From Gemella sp. GL1 (GTDB taxonomy: Bacteria; Bacillota; Bacilli; Staphylococcales; Gemellaceae): a stretch of 64,000 nt of DNA. Below, in pieces: positions 22,650 through 32,688 of the stretch. The stretch's first letter is position 1, and every line of letters begins with the position of its first letter. The position numbers and the translations under genes are program-made. The stretch covers positions 124,001-188,000 of the forward strand of contig NZ_JACBYB010000007.1 of the NCBI RefSeq assembly GCF_013415365.1, in the 5' to 3' direction. The notes under the pieces were generated by a model, which had not been told where the DNA came from, searched no databases, and saw nothing but the letters and a program-made list of their open reading frames with translations.

Positions 22650-23309
22650 TTATCGTTTATCTACTTTCTTAACTACATAGTCACCTAAGTATTGAACTGC
22701 AAACACTATAATTAAAATTGCTACAGTTGCTACGAATGTAACTGCATTATTAGATCTTTGGAATCCATCTAGATAAGCTAAGTTCCCTAATCCTCCTGCT
22801 CCAATTACACCTGCCATTGCAGTAGAACCTACTAATGCTATCGCCGTAACAGTAAGTCCAGAAATAAGGGCAGGTAATGATTCTGGAATTAATACTTTAG
22901 TAATAATAGTAATATTTTTAGCACCCATTGCCTTAGCTGCTTCAATGACTCCCTTATCTACTTCTCTAAGCCCAATCTCTACAAGTCTTGCATAAAATGG
23001 AGCTGCTGATACAATAAGAGCTGGTATGGCTGCTTGAGACCCTAGCATTGTTCCAACTATTAACTTTGTAAAAGGTATTAATAGTATTACTAATATAATA
23101 AAAGGAATAGCTCTGAAGATATTTACAATCCAAGTCACTACATTGTAGAAAATCCTTGCTAACTTATTTTGACTTGTTGATGTAATGTACAATATTAACC
23201 CTAATATTAATCCTAATATGAATACTGCTATTAAAGACTGAACCGTCATAGATAAGGTTTCAACTGTATTTGTTGTTATTTTCTCCCATTTAACTTTTGA
23301 AAAATCCAT
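22650..23309 (-). CDS. metI: Methionine ABC transporter permease MetI
   Basis: 219 residues with five hydrophobic segments and the permease EAA-type loop (EAAKAMGAKNITIITKVLIPESLP near 142-165). It forms the membrane channel for D/L-methionine import with MetN. It ends the operon: no MetQ binding-protein gene follows, and the next feature is a terminator. It starts 1 base after metN. Confidence 0.92.
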   Translation of the reverse strand: MDFSKVKWEKITTNTVETLSMTVQSLIAVFILGLILGLILYITSTSQNKLARIFYNVVTWIVNIFRAIPFIILVILLIPFTKLIVGTMLGSQAAIPALIVSAAPFYARLVEIGLREVDKGVIEAAKAMGAKNITIITKVLIPESLPALISGLTVTAIALVGSTAMAGVIGAGGLGNLAYLDGFQRSNNAVTFVATVAILIIVFAVQYLGDYVVKKVDKR

Positions 23310-23310
23310 T

Positions 23311-24330
23311 TTATAATACCTCCACAGAAACTTTTTCTTCGTTTAATTTACTTATTACATTTCCTATATTAGTGTCTTCCCCTACTAATTGAACGTACAA
23401 GGTACCGATATTACCAGTTTGTGTTTTATCAATCTTGCCTTGAATAATATTAATTGTAACTCCATATTCTTTTGACAATTTACTTACTAAAGGTTCATTG
23501 AATCTCTTGTCATCAAATAGTAATTTAACTAATTTTCCATTAACAAATGACTCTTTCCATAATTCAATATTTTTATTAGCTGATTTTTCCGATGAAAACT
23601 CTGTTTGTTTTAAGAAACGTTTTGTAATCTCTTGTTGCGGACTATAAAATACATCTGATACTAAACCTTCTTCTACAATCATACCACCATCAATAACAGC
23701 AACTTTAGTACATAAAGTTTTAACAACATGCATTTCATGGGTAATTAAGACTACTGTAATATTGGTTTTTTTATGAATTTCACTAATTAATTCTAATACA
23801 TCTGCTGTTGTTTCTGGATCAAGTGCTGAGGTCGCTTCATCACATAAAAGAATTTTAGGATTTCCTGCTAAAGCTCTAGCAATACCTACTCGTTGTTTTT
23901 GACCTCCTGATAGTTGAGAGGGATAATTATCCTTCCTATCTTCTAATCCAACTAACTTAACTAATTCATCAACACGTTCTTGTCTTTCTTCTTTAGGTAT
24001 TCCCAAGATTTCTAATGGAAAGGCTATGTTTTCAGCCACTGTTCTAGACCATAGTAAATTAAAATGTTGAAAAATCATTCCTATACTTTGTCGCTTAATA
24101 CGTCTTTTTTCATTATTAATTTTACCAAAATCCTCCCCTAGAACAATGACTTCCCCTTCAGTTGCTGTTTCCAAGCCGTTAAGTAATCTAATCAATGTAG
24201 ATTTACCTGCTCCTGAATAACCAATGATACCATAAATATCTCCTTCTTCCACCTTTAAATCTACTTCCTTTAAAGCATGAACAGTATCATTATAAACTTT
24301 CTTTACATTTTTCAATTCAATTATTGTCAT
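23311..24330 (-). CDS. metN: Methionine ABC transporter ATPase MetN
   Basis: 339 residues. Walker A is GYSGAGKST (37-45), the signature is LSGGQKQR and Walker B ends LLCDEATSALD. A C-terminal NIL domain (~265-339) senses methionine and gives transinhibition in the family. The operon is led by a methionine-type T-box and a promoter next to a candidate CodY box, so it should be expressed when methionine is scarce. Confidence 0.95.
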   Translation of the reverse strand: MTIIELKNVKKVYNDTVHALKEVDLKVEEGDIYGIIGYSGAGKSTLIRLLNGLETATEGEVIVLGEDFGKINNEKRRIKRQSIGMIFQHFNLLWSRTVAENIAFPLEILGIPKEERQERVDELVKLVGLEDRKDNYPSQLSGGQKQRVGIARALAGNPKILLCDEATSALDPETTADVLELISEIHKKTNITVVLITHEMHVVKTLCTKVAVIDGGMIVEEGLVSDVFYSPQQEITKRFLKQTEFSSEKSANKNIELWKESFVNGKLVKLLFDDKRFNEPLVSKLSKEYGVTINIIQGKIDKTQTGNIGTLYVQLVGEDTNIGNVISKLNEEKVSVEVL

Positions 24331-24356
24331 TATATTTACTCCTTTCTTATTTAAAC

Positions 24357-24600
24357 AAAAAACGCACCTTATTAGTAAAACTAATAAGGGCGTTTATACG
24401 CGTTACCACCTTGATTTATAACTCTTGCTACTAACATAGCTTTGCCTATAACGCGGCAACACGAATAAAGTTCACATAGTTTACTTTACCGACATAAATT
24501 AGACCATATTCACCAAGTTATTATTATGTAGTCTCAGCCACCCTACACTCTCTGAAAATCTTCCCCTAGTTACTCATCTAACGTCTTTATTTGATATAAA
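24357..24600 (-). ncRNA. T-box leader (methionine-type) of metNI
   Basis: On the minus strand the T-box AAGGTGGTAACGCG (24398-24411) precedes a terminator stem pairing around 24363-24392 (CTTATTAG/CTAATAAG) with a T-tract. Stem I carries GGGTGGCTGAGA, and the specifier region reads GGTGAATATGG, whose ATG is the methionine codon. Uncharged tRNA-Met would favour antitermination and transporter synthesis. Confidence 0.9.
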
Positions 24601-24603
24601 CAT

Positions 24604-24632
24604 ATTATACCTTTTCTATCATCAATTGTCAA
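24604..24632 (-). promoter_or_regulatory. Promoter of the metNI T-box transcript
   Basis: TTGACA (24627-24632), 17-nt spacer, TATAAT (24604-24609): both hexamers match consensus exactly. Confidence 0.85.
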
Positions 24633-24643
24633 TCAATTAAAAC

Positions 24644-24658
24644 TATTTTCAGATAATT
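24644..24658. promoter_or_regulatory. Candidate CodY box upstream of metNI
   Basis: TATTTTCAGATAATT differs from the CodY consensus AATTTTCWGAAAATT at two positions and ends 11 bases upstream of the -35. The remaining gap to folD (24660-24819) shows no ORF and no clear RNA structure. Confidence 0.55.
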
Positions 24659-24819
24659 TAATATCTTTGTTTTAAATTCACCTACTTCAAAAGAATTTCA
24701 TACCTAATTAATATATGATTTTATTCTTGTCTTGAAACTAATATAGAACAAACATTACTTATTATTAATTAATATTTATTGAAAAAAAGTTTTCTTTAAT
24801 CAAACAAACCCTTTTATTC

Positions 24820-25671
24820 TTATAAATTATTTTGTTTTTTACAAGCTACAATTGTATTATGCATTAATTCTGTAATAGTCATAGGCCCCACTCCCCCAGG
24901 TACTGGTGAAATATAGCTTACCTTATCTTTAACTAGATCAAAGTCAATATCTCCTACTAACTTATCATCTTTATAATTATTTCCTACATCAATAACTAGA
25001 GCTGTTTCTTTAAAATCATAAGTTTCATCAAGCAAATGAGCTACACCTGCACATGATACAATTATATCAGCTTCTTTTACCTCTTTATGTAAATTATCCG
25101 TTCTTGAGTGAGCAATTGTTACTGTTGCATTTTCTGCTAGAAGTAAATTAGCAACTGGCTTTCCTACTATATTAGAACGCCCTATTACTAATGCTTTCTT
25201 ACCACTAATTTCTTCATTTGTCGATTTTATTAAATCCATAATACCTAATGGCGTACAAGGTATTAAATCAGCATTACCTACAGATAGTCGCCCTACGTTT
25301 ATTGGGTGAAATCCATCTACATCTTTTTCTACATAAATTTTTTCTAAAATTCTATCTTCATTAATATGTTTTGGTAATGGTAATTGAACTAAAATCCCAT
25401 TAACACTATTATCTTTATTCAATGCATCAATGCTTTTTTCTAACTCTTCTTGACTAATTTCTTTAGCTAACTCTACTTTTACAGAATGTATTTCATTTTC
25501 AAGACAAGCCTTATGTTTAGAGTTAACATAAGAAAGAGAGGCTTTATTATCACCTACTATTACCACTGCAAGAGTTGGAATAATTCCTAAACTTCTAAGC
25601 TGTATAGCTTCTTCTCTTATTCTTCCTCTTAATTCTGTTGCAATTTGTCTCCCATCGATTATCTTACCCAT
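24820..25671 (-). CDS. folD: Bifunctional methylene-THF dehydrogenase / cyclohydrolase
   Basis: 283 residues, standard length. Recognised motifs are the catalytic YVNSKHKACLE near 49-59, VDGFHPINVGRL, and the NADP-binding GRSNIVGKPVANLL near 164. It interconverts 5,10-methylene-THF and 10-formyl-THF. It is the last gene of the pheS-pheT-plsY-folD run (11-nt gap to plsY), so it is probably also under the Phe T-box. Confidence 0.96.
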   Translation of the reverse strand: MGKIIDGRQIATELRGRIREEAIQLRSLGIIPTLAVVIVGDNKASLSYVNSKHKACLENEIHSVKVELAKEISQEELEKSIDALNKDNSVNGILVQLPLPKHINEDRILEKIYVEKDVDGFHPINVGRLSVGNADLIPCTPLGIMDLIKSTNEEISGKKALVIGRSNIVGKPVANLLLAENATVTIAHSRTDNLHKEVKEADIIVSCAGVAHLLDETYDFKETALVIDVGNNYKDDKLVGDIDFDLVKDKVSYISPVPGGVGPMTITELMHNTIVACKKQNNL

Positions 25672-25682
25672 TATGTAACCTC

Positions 25683-26282
25683 TTATTTTTTAAAATTAAT
25701 CTTCATCTTTGATACATTCTCTGTACCATTTTTTAATCTGACTATATTAGATTTATGCATATAAACAACTAATATGCACATTATTATCATAATATATTTA
25801 TCAAAACCTTGTCCAATGAAAAATACACCTATAGCTCCTACTATAGAAATAATTATTGAACCTAGTGAAACATACCCTGTCACAAATAAATTTATAAAAA
25901 ATATAAGAACCAATACTAAAGCTAATACTGGATATAAATATATAAATATACCTGATCCTGTAGCTACTGCTTTTCCACCTTTAAACCCTGCGAATAAAGG
26001 GAATATATGTCCTAGCATAGCAAAAGCACCAAATAATGATAAATAGTTAACATCTCCTAGAACCTTAGCTGCAATAAACATACTTAGTATCGATTTAGAA
26101 ATATCTAGGAAGAAAACAAACATTCCTGCCTTCTTACCTAAATTTCTAATCATATTAGTAGTTCCCAAGTTACCAGAACCCATTGTTCTAATATCTTTAT
26201 TAAAGAATACCTTACCTATAATCAGTGCCCAAGGGATTGAACCTATTAGGTAGGCCAATAAACAAACTAAAATTATCTTCAT
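25683..26282 (-). CDS. plsY: Glycerol-3-phosphate acyltransferase PlsY
   Basis: 199 residues with five membrane segments. PlsY signatures are GSIPWALIIGK (14-24), GSGNLGTTNMIRNLG (36-50) and FKGGKAVATGSGIF (~99-112). It transfers acyl from acyl-phosphate to glycerol-3-phosphate, the first step of phospholipid synthesis. It lies 7 nt after pheT. Confidence 0.96.
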   Translation of the reverse strand: MKIILVCLLAYLIGSIPWALIIGKVFFNKDIRTMGSGNLGTTNMIRNLGKKAGMFVFFLDISKSILSMFIAAKVLGDVNYLSLFGAFAMLGHIFPLFAGFKGGKAVATGSGIFIYLYPVLALVLVLIFFINLFVTGYVSLGSIIISIVGAIGVFFIGQGFDKYIMIIMCILVVYMHKSNIVRLKNGTENVSKMKINFKK

Positions 26283-26289
26283 AATATTG

Positions 26290-28677
26290 TTACCTTATTA
26301 TTGCTCCATATTCTTCCAAAGTTCTAAGAACCTTGTTATGAACTGCAGTAATTTCTTCTTCTGTTAATGTCTTCTCACTATCATTATAAGCAATACTTAT
26401 TGCTACTGATTTTTTACCACTTGCTAAGCCTATTCCTTGGTAAACATCGAATACGTCTACAGATTTGATTAATCTGTTATTTAATCCTAAGATTAAGTTT
26501 TCAATATTTGAATAGGCTTCTTCTTTGTCTAGTAACATAGCTATATCTCTAGTTACTGTTGGATATTTAGATACTTCTGTGTATATAGGACTTACCTTAT
26601 CATTTGTTAAAACTTTATCAAGATTAATTTCAAATACATAAGTTTCATCTAAGTCTAATTGTCTTGCATATTCTGGATGAATTGCTCCTATAAATCCAAT
26701 TTCTTCCCCCTTGTAAAATACACTAGCTGTTCTTCCTGGATGTAATAAATCTAATTTTGATTTTTTATACGTAATCCCACTTAATCCTAATTTTTTAAAA
26801 GCTACCTCCAAATAAGCTTTAGCCGTAAAGAAATCAAATTTATTTTCTTCTTTCTGCCATCTACTTAATTCATCTTTACCAGATAAAACACCTGTTAGAT
26901 ATAAAACTTCTTCAGGCTGAATATTATCATCTCCTGAACCAAAGAATACCTTACCAATTTCTAATAATTTTAAATTTTCTTGTCTTCTTGCCTTGTTATA
27001 AGCAAGTGTAGTTAGCAGACCAGGTACTTGTGATTGCCTTAAAGTTGAGTGAGTTTCAGTCATTGGCATCAAAAGTTTAACCTTATGATGATCCATCAAG
27101 GTAAACTGATCTGCTTCTTTTTCAGATACTAATGAGTAGTTAATTGTATCGTTAAATCCAAGTGACAAATAGCTTTTTCTCAGTTCTCTTATTAGCCTTT
27201 GCTTATAAGTTAGCCCACCTTGTATAGCTTTACTTGTCAGTGGTAAAGTAGATTTAATATTGTCATAACCATATAATCTAGCAACTTCTTCTACTAAATC
27301 TTGTTTAATTGTAATATCTGGTCTTCTACTAGATGTTTTTACAAATAATTCATCTTCATTTCTCTCCACTGCAAATGACAATGATTTTAATAAATTTTCT
27401 ACATCTTCTGCTTTTAGATTAATTCCAATATAATTGTTTAAATAGCTAGTGCTTACCTTAATTTCTTTTTCTTCAAATTTATTTTCTACTGCCACTACTT
27501 CTTCTGCTGCTGCCTTAGGGCAAAATTCTAAAATTAACTCTAAAGCCCTTGATAAAGCTAGTCTTTGCATATTTGCATCAATACCTTTTTCAAACCTAAC
27601 CGATGAATCACTTCTTAATCCATGTCTAGACGAAGTTCTTCTTATAGAAATTGGATTAAAGTAAGCCGATTCTAATACTATATCCTTTGTAGAATCAGAT
27701 ACTTCTGTATGTTTTCCTCCCATAACTCCTGCTAATGCAACAGGTTTAAAAGCATCCGTAATCACCAAGTCTTCTACTGTCAGCTCCCTTTCCTCTCCAT
27801 CAAGTGTTATTAGTTTCTCTCCTACATTTGCTTGACGTACTAAAATATTAGTTCCTAACAAATCTTTATCAAAAGCATGCATAGGCTGACCATACTCAAG
27901 TAATATGTAGTTTGTAATATCTACTATATTGTTAATCGGTCTAATACCAGACTTCATAAGCTTAGATTGCATCCATAATGGAGAATCATTAATTTCTACA
28001 TTCTTAACCACTTGTCCTAAATAATTTATACAGTTAGAACTATCCACTTTTACTGTAAGTTCACTTGCTTCATAACCTTTGTTCACATTAGCTTTTTCAA
28101 AATTTACTTCTTTATTATATAAAGCAGAAATTTCATAAACTAGACCCCTCATAGATAATGCATCTGCTCTATTAGGTGTGATTGCTATATCAATTATCGA
28201 GTCATTTAATCCTAGTAATTCAATAGCATCTTGTCCAGGAGTAACTTTCTCTTCAAATACAAAAATTCCATCCTGAGTTTTCTTAGGAAGAACTGATGAA
28301 GAAAATCCTAATTCTTTAAGAGAGCAAATCATCCCATTTGATTCTACTCCCCTTAATTTAGCTTTTTTTATCTTAATACCCGGTAATTTAGCACCTGGTT
28401 TAGCAACTATTACATACTGACCAGCATCAACATTAGCCGCACCACATACAATTTGTAAAATTTCATCACCAACATTTACTTGACATACATTTAATTTCTC
28501 AGCATCTGGGTGTTTTTCTTTAGACTCAACATATCCAACTACTAGATTAGATAAATTTGCATCTAATCTAATCACTTCTTCAACTTCTAATCCACCACGT
28601 GTAATTTTATCAGCTAAAATTTCAACTGAATCCTCAATATTTACTAATTCTTTTAACCAATTATAACTAAGTAACAT
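26290..28677 (-). CDS. pheT: Phenylalanyl-tRNA synthetase beta subunit
   Basis: 795 residues, full length. Domains in order are the tRNA-binding EMAP-like fold (~40-150), B3/B4 editing domain (~210-365), B5 (~405-470), class II-like core and C-terminal anticodon-binding FDX-ACB (~700-795, SPIYTEVSKYPTVTRDIA). It forms the alpha2-beta2 enzyme with PheS, which lies 14 nt upstream. Confidence 0.97.
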   Translation of the reverse strand: MLLSYNWLKELVNIEDSVEILADKITRGGLEVEEVIRLDANLSNLVVGYVESKEKHPDAEKLNVCQVNVGDEILQIVCGAANVDAGQYVIVAKPGAKLPGIKIKKAKLRGVESNGMICSLKELGFSSSVLPKKTQDGIFVFEEKVTPGQDAIELLGLNDSIIDIAITPNRADALSMRGLVYEISALYNKEVNFEKANVNKGYEASELTVKVDSSNCINYLGQVVKNVEINDSPLWMQSKLMKSGIRPINNIVDITNYILLEYGQPMHAFDKDLLGTNILVRQANVGEKLITLDGEERELTVEDLVITDAFKPVALAGVMGGKHTEVSDSTKDIVLESAYFNPISIRRTSSRHGLRSDSSVRFEKGIDANMQRLALSRALELILEFCPKAAAEEVVAVENKFEEKEIKVSTSYLNNYIGINLKAEDVENLLKSLSFAVERNEDELFVKTSSRRPDITIKQDLVEEVARLYGYDNIKSTLPLTSKAIQGGLTYKQRLIRELRKSYLSLGFNDTINYSLVSEKEADQFTLMDHHKVKLLMPMTETHSTLRQSQVPGLLTTLAYNKARRQENLKLLEIGKVFFGSGDDNIQPEEVLYLTGVLSGKDELSRWQKEENKFDFFTAKAYLEVAFKKLGLSGITYKKSKLDLLHPGRTASVFYKGEEIGFIGAIHPEYARQLDLDETYVFEINLDKVLTNDKVSPIYTEVSKYPTVTRDIAMLLDKEEAYSNIENLILGLNNRLIKSVDVFDVYQGIGLASGKKSVAISIAYNDSEKTLTEEEITAVHNKVLRTLEEYGAIIR

Positions 28678-28691
28678 ATCTTCCTCCTAAA

Positions 28692-29711
28692 TTAATCGTT
28701 TCTATCACTTGAAAATTGTTGTAAAAATCTTACATCATTTGTATAGAATGATCTTATATCACTGATTCCATATTTAAGCATGGCTATACGCTCAGGTCCC
28801 ATACCAAAAGCAAATCCTGAATAAATTTCCGGATCAAAGCCTGCCATTTCTAATACTTTAGGATGAACCATACCTGCACCCAAAATTTCTAACCATTTTG
28901 TATTTCCTTCTCCATCTTGTCCCCAAGAAATGTCTACTTCTACTGATGGTTCAGTAAAAGGGAAAAATGATGGACGTAGTCTAATTTGTCTATCTTGTCC
29001 AAATACTGATTTAATTAAATATTCTAACGTACCCTTTAGGTCAGAAAATTTAATATTTTTATCAACTACTAATCCTTCAATTTGAGTAAATTGATGAGAA
29101 TGCGTTGCATCATCATTATCACGTCTAAATACTTTACCAGGACAAATAATTTTGATTGGACCTTCTCCTTCAGTTTTTAGCATTTCTCTTGCTTGTACTG
29201 GAGAAGTCTGCGTTCTCATTAATAATTCATTAGTAATATAAAAAGAATCTTGCATATCACGTGCCGGATGATCTTTTGGTAAATTAAGCATTTCAAAGTT
29301 AAATTTGTCTGTTTCTACCTCTGGACCTTCAGCTACAGAATATCCTAGTTTAATAAACAATTCTTCAATCTCTTCAATTACTTTATTAAGTGGATTCATT
29401 CCCCCTAATTCAACTTCTTTTGCTGGAAGTGTGACATCAATTTCTTCGCTAACGAGTTTTGCTTCAACTTCTTTCTTAATAAGTTCGTCCTTAGTTTCCT
29501 CTATATGTTTATTAATATATGCTTTAATCTCATTAACAGCTTTACCGAATGCAGGTCTTTCTTCTGGAGAAAGATCTTTTGCTCCTTTCATTATTTCTGT
29601 AAGACTTCCCTTTTTTCCTAAAAATTTAACTTTCAAGTCATAAAGTGATTTTTCATCACTTACCTCTTTTATTAATCTTTGATATTCTTCTTTTATATGT
29701 TCTAAATTCAT
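28692..29711 (-). CDS. pheS: Phenylalanyl-tRNA synthetase alpha subunit
   Basis: 339 residues. An N-terminal coiled coil (1-~90) binds tRNA. Class II motif 2 is [20 protein letters not shown] and motif 3 is [14 protein letters not shown], with phenylalanine-binding residues between them. First gene of the Phe T-box operon. Confidence 0.97.
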   Translation of the reverse strand: MNLEHIKEEYQRLIKEVSDEKSLYDLKVKFLGKKGSLTEIMKGAKDLSPEERPAFGKAVNEIKAYINKHIEETKDELIKKEVEAKLVSEEIDVTLPAKEVELGGMNPLNKVIEEIEELFIKLGYSVAEGPEVETDKFNFEMLNLPKDHPARDMQDSFYITNELLMRTQTSPVQAREMLKTEGEGPIKIICPGKVFRRDNDDATHSHQFTQIEGLVVDKNIKFSDLKGTLEYLIKSVFGQDRQIRLRPSFFPFTEPSVEVDISWGQDGEGNTKWLEILGAGMVHPKVLEMAGFDPEIYSGFAFGMGPERIAMLKYGISDIRSFYTNDVRFLQQFSSDRND

Positions 29712-29724
29712 TCTTATCTCCTAA

Positions 29725-29950
29725 TTATAAATAAAAAAGTCCCTGGAATAATCCAGGGACGAATAATCGTGGTACCACCCATTTTTAAGAGTACTACATA
29801 CTCTCCTTTAATAGTCTTTAACGAAACCACCCGACTCTACTCACTAGTGCTTATAGAATCACTCATAAGCTGAAAATATATAATACCTTCTACAATTCTC
29901 TCAGTCTAGGAATTGTTTCCTGTAAGAATTTAATTATACACCGTCTTAAT
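29725..29950 (-). ncRNA. T-box leader (phenylalanine-type) of pheST-plsY-folD
   Basis: On the minus strand ATGGGTGGTACCACG (29769-29783) is the T-box, followed by the terminator stem GTCCCTGG/CCAGGGAC (29740-29761) and TTTTTT. The 5' half contains a Stem I with ACTGAGAGAATT and TATATTTTCAGC, offering TTC (Phe) as specifier. A TATAAT for this transcript lies at 29933-29938, just after the codY stop. Confidence 0.9.
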
Positions 29951-29957
29951 CATTGTT

Positions 29958-30743
29958 TTAAATATTTTCTTTAGAAAAGATATACTCTAGGAAGTATTCC
30001 TTTTGAACTTTAATATAAGTCCCTTTCATACCTAGAGATTTTGATTCAATAATACCTGCTGACTCCAATTTTCTTAAAGCATTTACAATCACAGATCTTG
30101 TAATACCTACTCTATCAGCTATTTTCGATGCAATTAGTAAACCTTCTGTTCCATCTAATTCTCTGAAAATATGATCTACAGCATCTTTTTCTGACGTCGA
30201 TAAAGAGTTCATAGCCATTATAACTAAATCTTTATCTCTTGCTATATTCTTCTCTTTATCCTGTTTTTCATGCAATACTTCTATTCCTACTACTGTAGAT
30301 GCATATTCCGCTAATACTAGATCTTCTTCTTCAAAGTTTTTATTTAATTTACCAAAGACTAGTGTACCTAATCGTTCACCTGCACCACGTACAGGTAAAA
30401 CTACGGTAAATGTTTTTCCATCAAATCTTTCTTCCTCTTCAATTGGGAAAATAGAAAGTTCATGTCTAAACGGAATATCAGTCATTGTTGAATATATTTT
30501 TAAAGCTGCTTGCAAATAATCTTTCGTGACATATCCTGTTTTAATCATATCATCAAGACGTTGATTAGAATAATCGATACTTGAATCATAACCTAAGATT
30601 TTTCCATCATTATCAATTATATATACAACAGAATCTAGTATAGGACTTAATCTCATAGCCATTGCTTCGAAATCCACTTTATCATGACGTCCTTCTTGCA
30701 ATATAGCACTTATTTTTCTTGTTCTTTGTAATAAACTAGCCAT
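29958..30743 (-). CDS. codY: CodY, GTP/branched-chain amino acid-sensing global repressor
   Basis: 261 residues. The N-terminal GAF domain (1-~155) binds branched-chain amino acids; RHELSIFPIEE and PVRGAGERLGTLVFG are family signatures. The C-terminal winged helix reads ASKIADRVGITRSVIVNALR (~204-223). It represses nutrient-scavenging genes when amino acids and GTP are high; the metNI region here carries a candidate box. It lies 76 nt after trmFO. Confidence 0.96.
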   Translation of the reverse strand: MASLLQRTRKISAILQEGRHDKVDFEAMAMRLSPILDSVVYIIDNDGKILGYDSSIDYSNQRLDDMIKTGYVTKDYLQAALKIYSTMTDIPFRHELSIFPIEEEERFDGKTFTVVLPVRGAGERLGTLVFGKLNKNFEEEDLVLAEYASTVVGIEVLHEKQDKEKNIARDKDLVIMAMNSLSTSEKDAVDHIFRELDGTEGLLIASKIADRVGITRSVIVNALRKLESAGIIESKSLGMKGTYIKVQKEYFLEYIFSKENI

Positions 30744-30781
30744 CTATTCCTCCTTTATTTAATTTTATCATAAATTATTAT

Positions 30782-30799
30782 ACAATTTTTCAGACAAAT
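30782..30799. promoter_or_regulatory. Possible CodY box before codY
   Basis: ATTTTTCAGACAAAT in the trmFO-codY gap matches the CodY consensus with three mismatches, which would allow autoregulation. Weak evidence. Confidence 0.3.
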
Positions 30800-30819
30800 T
30801 GTAAATATTTTTTTAAAGT

Positions 30820-32127
30820 CTACAGGATATTTTTAGAGAATTCTGCTAAAACTTCTAAAGAACGCTCAGCATATTTCGTATACTTTTCCTTTTTATCTTT
30901 AATTCTTTCTTCTAAAGGTTTAATTACACCAAAGTTAGCATTAATTGGTTGGAAATTTTTATTTGTTGTATCTACTATATAGTTAGCCATAGCTCCTATC
31001 ATAGTTTCCGTTGGAAATATAATCTCCTTATCATTTTGATTGTTAATTGCATTTAAGGCAGCAACTATCCCAGACGCTGCCGATTCAACATAACCTTCTA
31101 CTCCAGTCATCTGTCCTGCAAAATAAATATTATCTTCTTCGATTAATTGGTAAGTTCTTTTTAGGAGTGTTGGTGAATTTAGATATGTATTTCTATGCAT
31201 AACTCCATATCTTACAATATTAGCATTTTCCAAACCTGGAATCATAGAAATAATTCTTTTTTGTTCTCCCCATTTTAAATGGGTTTGGAATCCAACTATA
31301 TTGTATAAGGTTCCCTCTGCATTATCTTGACGTAATTGTACTACTGCATATGGTCGTTCCCCTGTTTTGGGGTCTTCTAATCCTACTGGTTTCATAGGTC
31401 CAAATAACAATGTTTTTTCCCCACGTCTCGCCATTTCTTCAAAAGGCATACAACCTTCAAAGTAGATTTCTTTTTCAAATTCTTTCAGTGGTGCTACTTC
31501 TGCATTAATTAATTCATTGTAAAATGCTTCAAACTCTTCTTTTGTCATTGGACAGTTTAGATAAGCCGCTTCTCCTTTATCATAACGTGATTTTAGATAT
31601 ACCTTATCCATATCTAAAGAATCCTTTTCTAATATTGGTGCTGCCGCATCGTAGAAATATAATCCTGTTTGCTTAGTATATTTTTTAATATCTTCTGATA
31701 GGGCATCAGATGTTAGAGGACCAGTTGCAACAATTACAGGATTTCCTCCTTTAGGTATTTCTTTAATTTCTTCTTCAATAACTGTTATATTAGGATGATT
31801 TTTAATTTTTTCTGTAATTAATGCCGAAAAACTTTCCCTATCTACTGCTAATGCACCTCCCGCAGGTACCTGTGTTGCATCTGCACAAGAAATAATTAAA
31901 GAGTTTAATCTTCTCATCTCTTCTTTCAATAGTCCAACTCCATTAGTAATATCATTTCCTCTCAATGAATTTGAACATACTAACTCTCCAAATTTTTCTG
32001 TTTTATGGGCCGGTGTCATTTTTTTAGGTCGCATTTCATATAACTCTACTTTTACTCCTCGTTCTGCTATTTGCCAAGCAGCTTCACTTCCTGCTAAACC
32101 AGCACCGATAACGGTAATCTTTTTCAT
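30820..32127 (-). CDS. trmFO: Methylenetetrahydrofolate-tRNA (uracil-5-)-methyltransferase TrmFO
   Basis: 435 residues. The FAD-binding opening is [20 protein letters not shown], followed by [12 protein letters not shown] and [11 protein letters not shown] typical of TrmFO/Gid. The C-terminal [20 protein letters not shown] is also characteristic. It makes m5U54 in tRNA using methylene-THF, the product of FolD encoded nearby. Confidence 0.96.
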   Translation of the reverse strand: MKKITVIGAGLAGSEAAWQIAERGVKVELYEMRPKKMTPAHKTEKFGELVCSNSLRGNDITNGVGLLKEEMRRLNSLIISCADATQVPAGGALAVDRESFSALITEKIKNHPNITVIEEEIKEIPKGGNPVIVATGPLTSDALSEDIKKYTKQTGLYFYDAAAPILEKDSLDMDKVYLKSRYDKGEAAYLNCPMTKEEFEAFYNELINAEVAPLKEFEKEIYFEGCMPFEEMARRGEKTLLFGPMKPVGLEDPKTGERPYAVVQLRQDNAEGTLYNIVGFQTHLKWGEQKRIISMIPGLENANIVRYGVMHRNTYLNSPTLLKRTYQLIEEDNIYFAGQMTGVEGYVESAASGIVAALNAINNQNDKEIIFPTETMIGAMANYIVDTTNKNFQPINANFGVIKPLEERIKDKKEKYTKYAERSLEVLAEFSKNIL

Positions 32128-32201
32128 TTTCGTCTCCTATTTTCATATAATCATATATTTAACCTGTAAATTATAATGTATCTAAAGATAATTGTAAAGT
32201 C

Positions 32202-32675
32202 TTAAATATCCTGTTTTTCTAGAATTGTTCTGTACTCTTCCTTCAAATATTCTAAGATATTTCCTAGGCTCTTGTTGAGAACTAGACTTTCTTCATCTGT
32301 AATGACCTCCATAATTTTTTTAGTTATAATATCATGATACTTTTTATGGATTTTCAATATATCCTTGGCCTTGTCCGTAATCTTTACTCTCACAATTCTG
32401 CCATCATTTTCATCTCTAAATTTAGTTAAATATCCTTTTTTTATCAACTTACTTGCATTAATAGAAAATGTTGATTTAGTTATCAACATAGATTTAGCAA
32501 TACTAGTTACTGTATTATTTTCTTCTGAATTTACTACTGATTCTAGTAAATGAATTTCTGTAACACTTAATTTAGAGCCGCTTTTTTGTAGCTCTTTTTC
32601 TTGTATATATAAAATGTATTTGAATAAATCTCTAACTAGTTCATTAACAATTTTTAATGTTTCTTCTTTACCTAT
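32202..32675 (-). CDS. MarR-family regulator with no canonical start codon
   Basis: The frame from 32675 to 32202 encodes 157 residues of a complete MarR protein: an N-terminal dimerisation helix (GKEETLKIVNELVRDLFKYI), helix-turn-helix (TVTSIAKSMLITKSTFSINA), wing (KFRDENDGRIVRVKIT) and C-terminal helix. The first ATG (32489) would remove about 62 residues including half of the HTH. At the 5' end AGGAG is followed after 8 nt by ATA (32673-32675), the best-placed start. The ribosome binding site lies just after the birA stop. FabT-like or a stress regulator; target unknown. Confidence 0.75.
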   Translation of the reverse strand: MGKEETLKIVNELVRDLFKYILYIQEKELQKSGSKLSVTEIHLLESVVNSEENNTVTSIAKSMLITKSTFSINASKLIKKGYLTKFRDENDGRIVRVKITDKAKDILKIHKKYHDIITKKIMEVITDEESLVLNKSLGNILEYLKEEYRTILEKQDI

Positions 32676-32688
32676 AAGACTGTCTCCT

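Noticed and set aside
29305-29643. 112-residue Ser-rich plus-strand ORF inside pheS
   Set aside because: Shadow frame of pheS; composition reflects antisense of Glu/Lys codons.
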